A stretch of DNA of 56,509 nucleotides. It comes from Verrucomicrobiota bacterium (GTDB lineage: Bacteria > Verrucomicrobiota > Verrucomicrobiia > JABWAM01). Under the pieces are notes generated by a model. That model was not told where the DNA came from, ran no database searches, and saw only the letters and a list, made by a program, of their open reading frames with translations. The first letter of the stretch is position 1. The number at the start of each line of letters is the position of its first letter. Below are positions 50,658 through 56,509 of the stretch, piece after piece. The stretch is from the NCBI GenBank assembly GCA_023269615.1, contig JAHFSY010000030.1, positions 1 through 56,509 of the forward strand, given 5' to 3'. Both the position numbers and the translations under genes were made by a program.

Positions 50658-53306
50658 TTACGTTGCGGCGGGGGCTTCGGGCACGTCTTCCTGCTGCTCG
50701 CTGATGACTTTTGCGATCGCTTGCAGGCTGTCGCCTTCATCCAGGTTCATGAGGCGGACGCCTTGGGTGTTGCGGCCCGCTTCGCGGATGTCTTTCACGG
50801 CGGTGCGCACCATCTGGCCCTTCGCTGTGATGAGCATGATCTCGTCAGAATCGGTCACTGTGAGAGCACCCACCACACCGCCGGTTTTATCGGTGGTCTT
50901 CATCGTGATGATGCCCTTGCCGCCGCGTGATTGTTTCCGATATTCCTCGAACGCGGTGCGCTTGCCCACGGCGTTGTCGCCCGCGACGAGCAGCGTGGCT
51001 TTCGGATCCACGATGGCCAACGCGACCACCTCGTCCTTGCCTTCCAGCGTGATGCCGCGAACGCCATACGTGGCACGGCCCATCGGACGCGTGTCTTCCT
51101 CGTGGAAACGGATGCTCTGGCCTTCCTTCGTGATCAACACCGCCTCGTCGTTGCCGCGTGTGAGTTTCACGTCAATGAGGATGTCGTTCTGCTCGATGTT
51201 GATTCCGATGATGCCGCCCTTGCGGATGTTGGCAAATTCGCTGAGCGCGGTCTTCTTGACCGTTCCGATCTTCGTGGCCATGAGCAGGAACTGGTTCTCA
51301 ACCCACGTCTGCTCCTGTCCGTCGGCGCCCTTGCCGGCCGTGATGCAGATGAGCGCAGCGATCATCTCATCGGGCTTCATCTCGAGCAGGTTGGCGATGC
51401 TCCGCCCCTTGGCGGCGCGGCCCATGTCGGGGATTTCGTGCACGCGTTCCACATAGACCCGCCCCTTGTTGGTGAAGAACATGAGGTAATCGTGCGTGGA
51501 TGCCGTGAACAGATGCTCGATGAAATCGGCGTCCACATTCGTCTCGCCCTCGCGCGTCACCATGCCAATGACGCCTTTGCCGCCGCGTTTCTGAGCGCGG
51601 TAGGAGCTGACGTTCGTGCGCTTGATGAGGCCGGCGTGGGTGATGGTGATGATCACGCCCTCGTTGGCAATGAGATCCTCGATGGCGATCTCGCCCTCGT
51701 CGGGCACGAGGTCGGTCTTGCGCGGCGTGGCGTACTTTTCCTTCACCGCCTTCAATTCCTCCTTGATGATGGTGAGAACGCGATCCTCCTTGGCGAGAAT
51801 GTCCATGAGATCGTCAATCTTCTCGAGCAACTCGTTGTATTCCTTCTCAATCTTGCCGCGCTCCAGACCGGTGAGCTGGTAGAGGCGCAATTCGAGAATG
51901 GCGTCGGCCTGCCGCTCGCTGAACGCGTAGCGGCCGCTCACAAGGCGCGCGTCACTGCGGATCAGGATGCCAATCTTCTCAACCTGCTTTTGAAGAAACT
52001 CGAATGCGAGAAGCTTGATCCGGGCCTCCTCACGGGTGGCTGACTCGCGGATGATTCGGATGAATTCATCCAGATTTGCGAGCGCGATCAAATAACCCTC
52101 GAGGATTTCCGCGCGCTCCTCGGCCTTCTTCAACTGGAAACGCGTGCGGCGGAGCACGACTTCGCGGCGGTGCTCGATGTAGCAGTTGATGAGATCCTTG
52201 AGCGGAAGCGTCTTCGGGCGTCCGCGATCAATCGCCAGCATGTTGATCGCAAAACTCGTCTCAAGCTGCGTGTGCTTGTACAGGTTGTTGATCACCACTT
52301 TCGCGATCGTGTCGCGTTTAAGTTCGATCACCACGCGCGTGTTTTCATCCGACTCATCGCGCACCGCCGTGATGTCGGTGATGATCTTTTCATTCACCAG
52401 CTCGGCGATTTTTTCCACGAGCGTCGCGCGGTTGACGTTGTAGGGGATTTCCGTCACGACGATCTGCTCTCTCGCGCCCTTGAGCTGCTCCACGCCGACG
52501 CGCCCGCGAACCTTCACGCTGCCGCGTCCCGTTTCAAAATACTGCTTGATCGGGTCGAGTCCGCACAACATGCAACCCGTCGGAAAATCGGGCCCCTTGA
52601 TGAGCTTCATCAGCTTGGCGAGCGAAATGTTCGGGTCATCAATCTGTGCGCAAATGCCATCAATCACCTCGCCCAGGTTGTGGGGAGGAATGTTCGTGGC
52701 CATGCCGACGGCGATGCCGGTGCCGCCGTTGACGAGCAGATTCGGGAAGGCCGCAGGAAACACCACAGGCTCGGTGCGCGTCTCGTCGTAGTTGGGGACG
52801 AAATTGACCGTGTCCTGGTCCATGTCCTCCATGAGGATCGCGCCGAGATGCGTCATGCGCGCCTCGGTGTAACGCATGGCGGCCGGCGGGTCGCCGTCGA
52901 CCGAACCGAAGTTGCCCTGTCCATCCACGAGCATCTCGCGCATCGCCCAAGGCTGGGCCATGTGGACGAGGGTCGGATAAATCACCGCTTCGCCATGCGG
53001 ATGGTAATTACCCGAAGTGTCGCCGCAAATCTTCGCGCACTTACGATGCTGCCTATTGGGGAAAAGTGAAAGGTCGTGCATCGCGTAGAGGATGCGGCGC
53101 TGCGAAGGTTTCAGGCCGTCCCGCACATCCGGCAGCGCGCGGGAAATGATGACCGACATCGAGTAATCGAGGAACGACCCCTTGATCTCCTCGGCCACGT
53201 TGATCTTGCCGACGCGTTCGTTCTGCGCGTAGAGCGAATTGCCCGGCGTGGGCGTCTCCGGATTCTCGGGCGCAGGTTTCTTCTCGTCGTCTTTGTTGTC
53301 AGCCAT
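50658..53306 (-). CDS. gyrA: DNA gyrase subunit A
   Basis: 882 residues. Catalytic Tyr146 (AAAMRYTEAR) makes the DNA break. The winged-helix and tower domains lead to six C-terminal beta-pinwheel blades; the GyrA box is QRGGKGV-like at AQKRGGKGVIGM. The quinolone pocket reads HPHGEAVIYPTLV (102-114), so the positions equal to E. coli Ser83 and Asp87 are Ala107 and Pro111. It follows gyrB on the minus strand after a 98-base spacer with a hairpin element. Confidence 0.97.
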   Translation of the reverse strand: MADNKDDEKKPAPENPETPTPGNSLYAQNERVGKINVAEEIKGSFLDYSMSVIISRALPDVRDGLKPSQRRILYAMHDLSLFPNRQHRKCAKICGDTSGNYHPHGEAVIYPTLVHMAQPWAMREMLVDGQGNFGSVDGDPPAAMRYTEARMTHLGAILMEDMDQDTVNFVPNYDETRTEPVVFPAAFPNLLVNGGTGIAVGMATNIPPHNLGEVIDGICAQIDDPNISLAKLMKLIKGPDFPTGCMLCGLDPIKQYFETGRGSVKVRGRVGVEQLKGAREQIVVTEIPYNVNRATLVEKIAELVNEKIITDITAVRDESDENTRVVIELKRDTIAKVVINNLYKHTQLETSFAINMLAIDRGRPKTLPLKDLINCYIEHRREVVLRRTRFQLKKAEERAEILEGYLIALANLDEFIRIIRESATREEARIKLLAFEFLQKQVEKIGILIRSDARLVSGRYAFSERQADAILELRLYQLTGLERGKIEKEYNELLEKIDDLMDILAKEDRVLTIIKEELKAVKEKYATPRKTDLVPDEGEIAIEDLIANEGVIITITHAGLIKRTNVSSYRAQKRGGKGVIGMVTREGETNVDADFIEHLFTASTHDYLMFFTNKGRVYVERVHEIPDMGRAAKGRSIANLLEMKPDEMIAALICITAGKGADGQEQTWVENQFLLMATKIGTVKKTALSEFANIRKGGIIGINIEQNDILIDVKLTRGNDEAVLITKEGQSIRFHEEDTRPMGRATYGVRGITLEGKDEVVALAIVDPKATLLVAGDNAVGKRTAFEEYRKQSRGGKGIITMKTTDKTGGVVGALTVTDSDEIMLITAKGQMVRTAVKDIREAGRNTQGVRLMNLDEGDSLQAIAKVISEQQEDVPEAPAAT

Positions 53307-53331
53307 AACGGATTATCATTCAGTTCTGAAA

Positions 53332-53382
53332 TGTAGGGCAAGCGGCCCTGCTTGCCCGACGGGGTCAGCGACCCCGTCTACA
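53332..53382. repeat. TGTAG/CTACA-bounded double-hairpin element between gyrB and gyrA
   Basis: TGTAG and CTACA ends (53332 and 53378) enclose GGGCAAGC...GCTTGCCC and ACGGGGTC...GACCCCGT hairpins. Located in the transcript between gyrB and gyrA, it could adjust the expression of the two subunits. Confidence 0.8.
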
Positions 53383-53404
53383 GTTCGTGCGGCGGTCTTC
53401 ACGC

Positions 53405-56023
<2,619 letters not shown>

Positions 56024-56192
56024 CCTTTATTTCGCTTTTTCCTCCTCAAAAAACGCAATTTGTAGGGCTTGACATCCTGACCAACCACAACCGGTAGGTG
56101 TTAACCGGTTCGCAGCCACATCCTGTTGAAAAACACAAAAAAGACCCGAAAAAGACATGTTTTTTTGAGCTCAAAAAACGGAGGGACACGCT

Positions 56193-56261
56193 CTCGCCTC
56201 GCCGCTCGCCGTCGCGACGAAGCGCTCTGGCGTAGTCGGAAAGCCTACGGCGTAGCGCGGG
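56193..56261. repeat. 69-bp CTCGCC...GCGCGGG element inserted in another repeat
   Basis: This copy differs from the one in uvrC (34519-34587) at only two positions. It lies between CGGAGGGACACGCT (56179-56192) and CCGTCGTGTCC (from 56262), which are contiguous in the repeat arm at 26857-26883. Internally it has two related 20-base units (AAGCGCTCTGGCGTAGTCGG and AAGCCTACGGCGTAGCGCGG). Confidence 0.85.
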
Positions 56262-56509
56262 CCGTCGTGTCCACCCACGTCACGCATGGAGATCAGTCAC
56301 CGGATGCTTCGAGTGAGACCAGAAGACGCGCGATCCGGGTTCGCAGTGAACAGAAATGTGGTGAATGGGTGCAACAACGGACACGACAGAGAGGCTGTCT
56401 CAGAACTGGACATCATTGGGTATGGAATGATTAATGAGGGATGCGAAAGATCATCGAATCGGATTATCAACAAGTGATGCTGTTACCCGCGTGTGTGGAG
56501 GACTGGGTG

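Noticed and set aside
56464..56472. TTATCAACA upstream of gyrB as a DnaA box and origin of replication
   Set aside because: Only one near-match is present, with no dnaA, dnaN or cluster of boxes and no AT-rich unwinding region nearby.

Overview
The window reads as a high-GC bacterial chromosome segment, most likely from the phylum Verrucomicrobiota. This is an inference from gene content: a SufT-type DUF59 protein, HpnA/HpnJ, a prepilin peptidase with a large insert, a gap-pgk-tpiA-secG operon, and intergenic DNA crowded with modular palindromic repeats. No rRNA is present to test it. The sequence looks like accessory DNA at the left end (1 to about 3.9 kb) and ordinary chromosome afterwards.

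Layout. 1-3173 is a run of small gene cassettes, all on the plus strand and each ending in an attC-like recombination site. No integrase is in the window, so this is either the distal part of a chromosomal integron or an integrase-less attC cluster. 3406-3886 is a RelB/RelE-type toxin-antitoxin pair. 4.1-9.5 kb holds a beta-CASP RNase, a TonB-like protein, a methyltransferase, a lipoprotein and SufT, with a small non-autonomous transposon (MITE) just behind the methyltransferase. 9.6-19.5 kb holds speA, aroE, a prepilin peptidase, a DUF1844 protein, a class IV aminotransferase overlapping a SulP transporter, and a Fic protein with an unknown partner. 19.6-25.1 kb is a minus-strand block: hpnA, hpnJ and a second radical SAM gene, then hisH and hisA. 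25.1-28.2 kb holds a dense repeat region, a secreted serpin and wecB.

28.5-41 kb is mostly housekeeping: tRNA-Asp, gap, pgk (interrupted by one in-frame TAG), tpiA, secG, a CNNM/CBS protein, the SRP RNA, uvrC, murJ, a PhyH dioxygenase, prpD, prpB and tRNA-Gln. 41-50.5 kb holds a GIY-YIG protein, a lipoprotein with beta-propeller-like repeats, a pair of large carbohydrate/propeller-type proteins, a nucleotidyltransferase-like gene with a Sel1-repeat lipoprotein, and an AAA/DUF4143 ATPase. The window ends with gyrA and gyrB on the minus strand.

The most striking theme is repeat biology. At least eight intergenic spaces carry palindromic elements, many bounded by TGTAG...CTACA and built from interchangeable hairpin modules. 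A 69-bp element occurs in one spacer cleanly inserted into another repeat whose empty form is also in the window. The same 69-bp element, with three other repeat phrases, lies in frame inside uvrC, adding about 61 residues to a loop of its nuclease domain. Two MITE-like elements with terminal inverted repeats and plausible target duplications, and a five-hairpin element, add to this.
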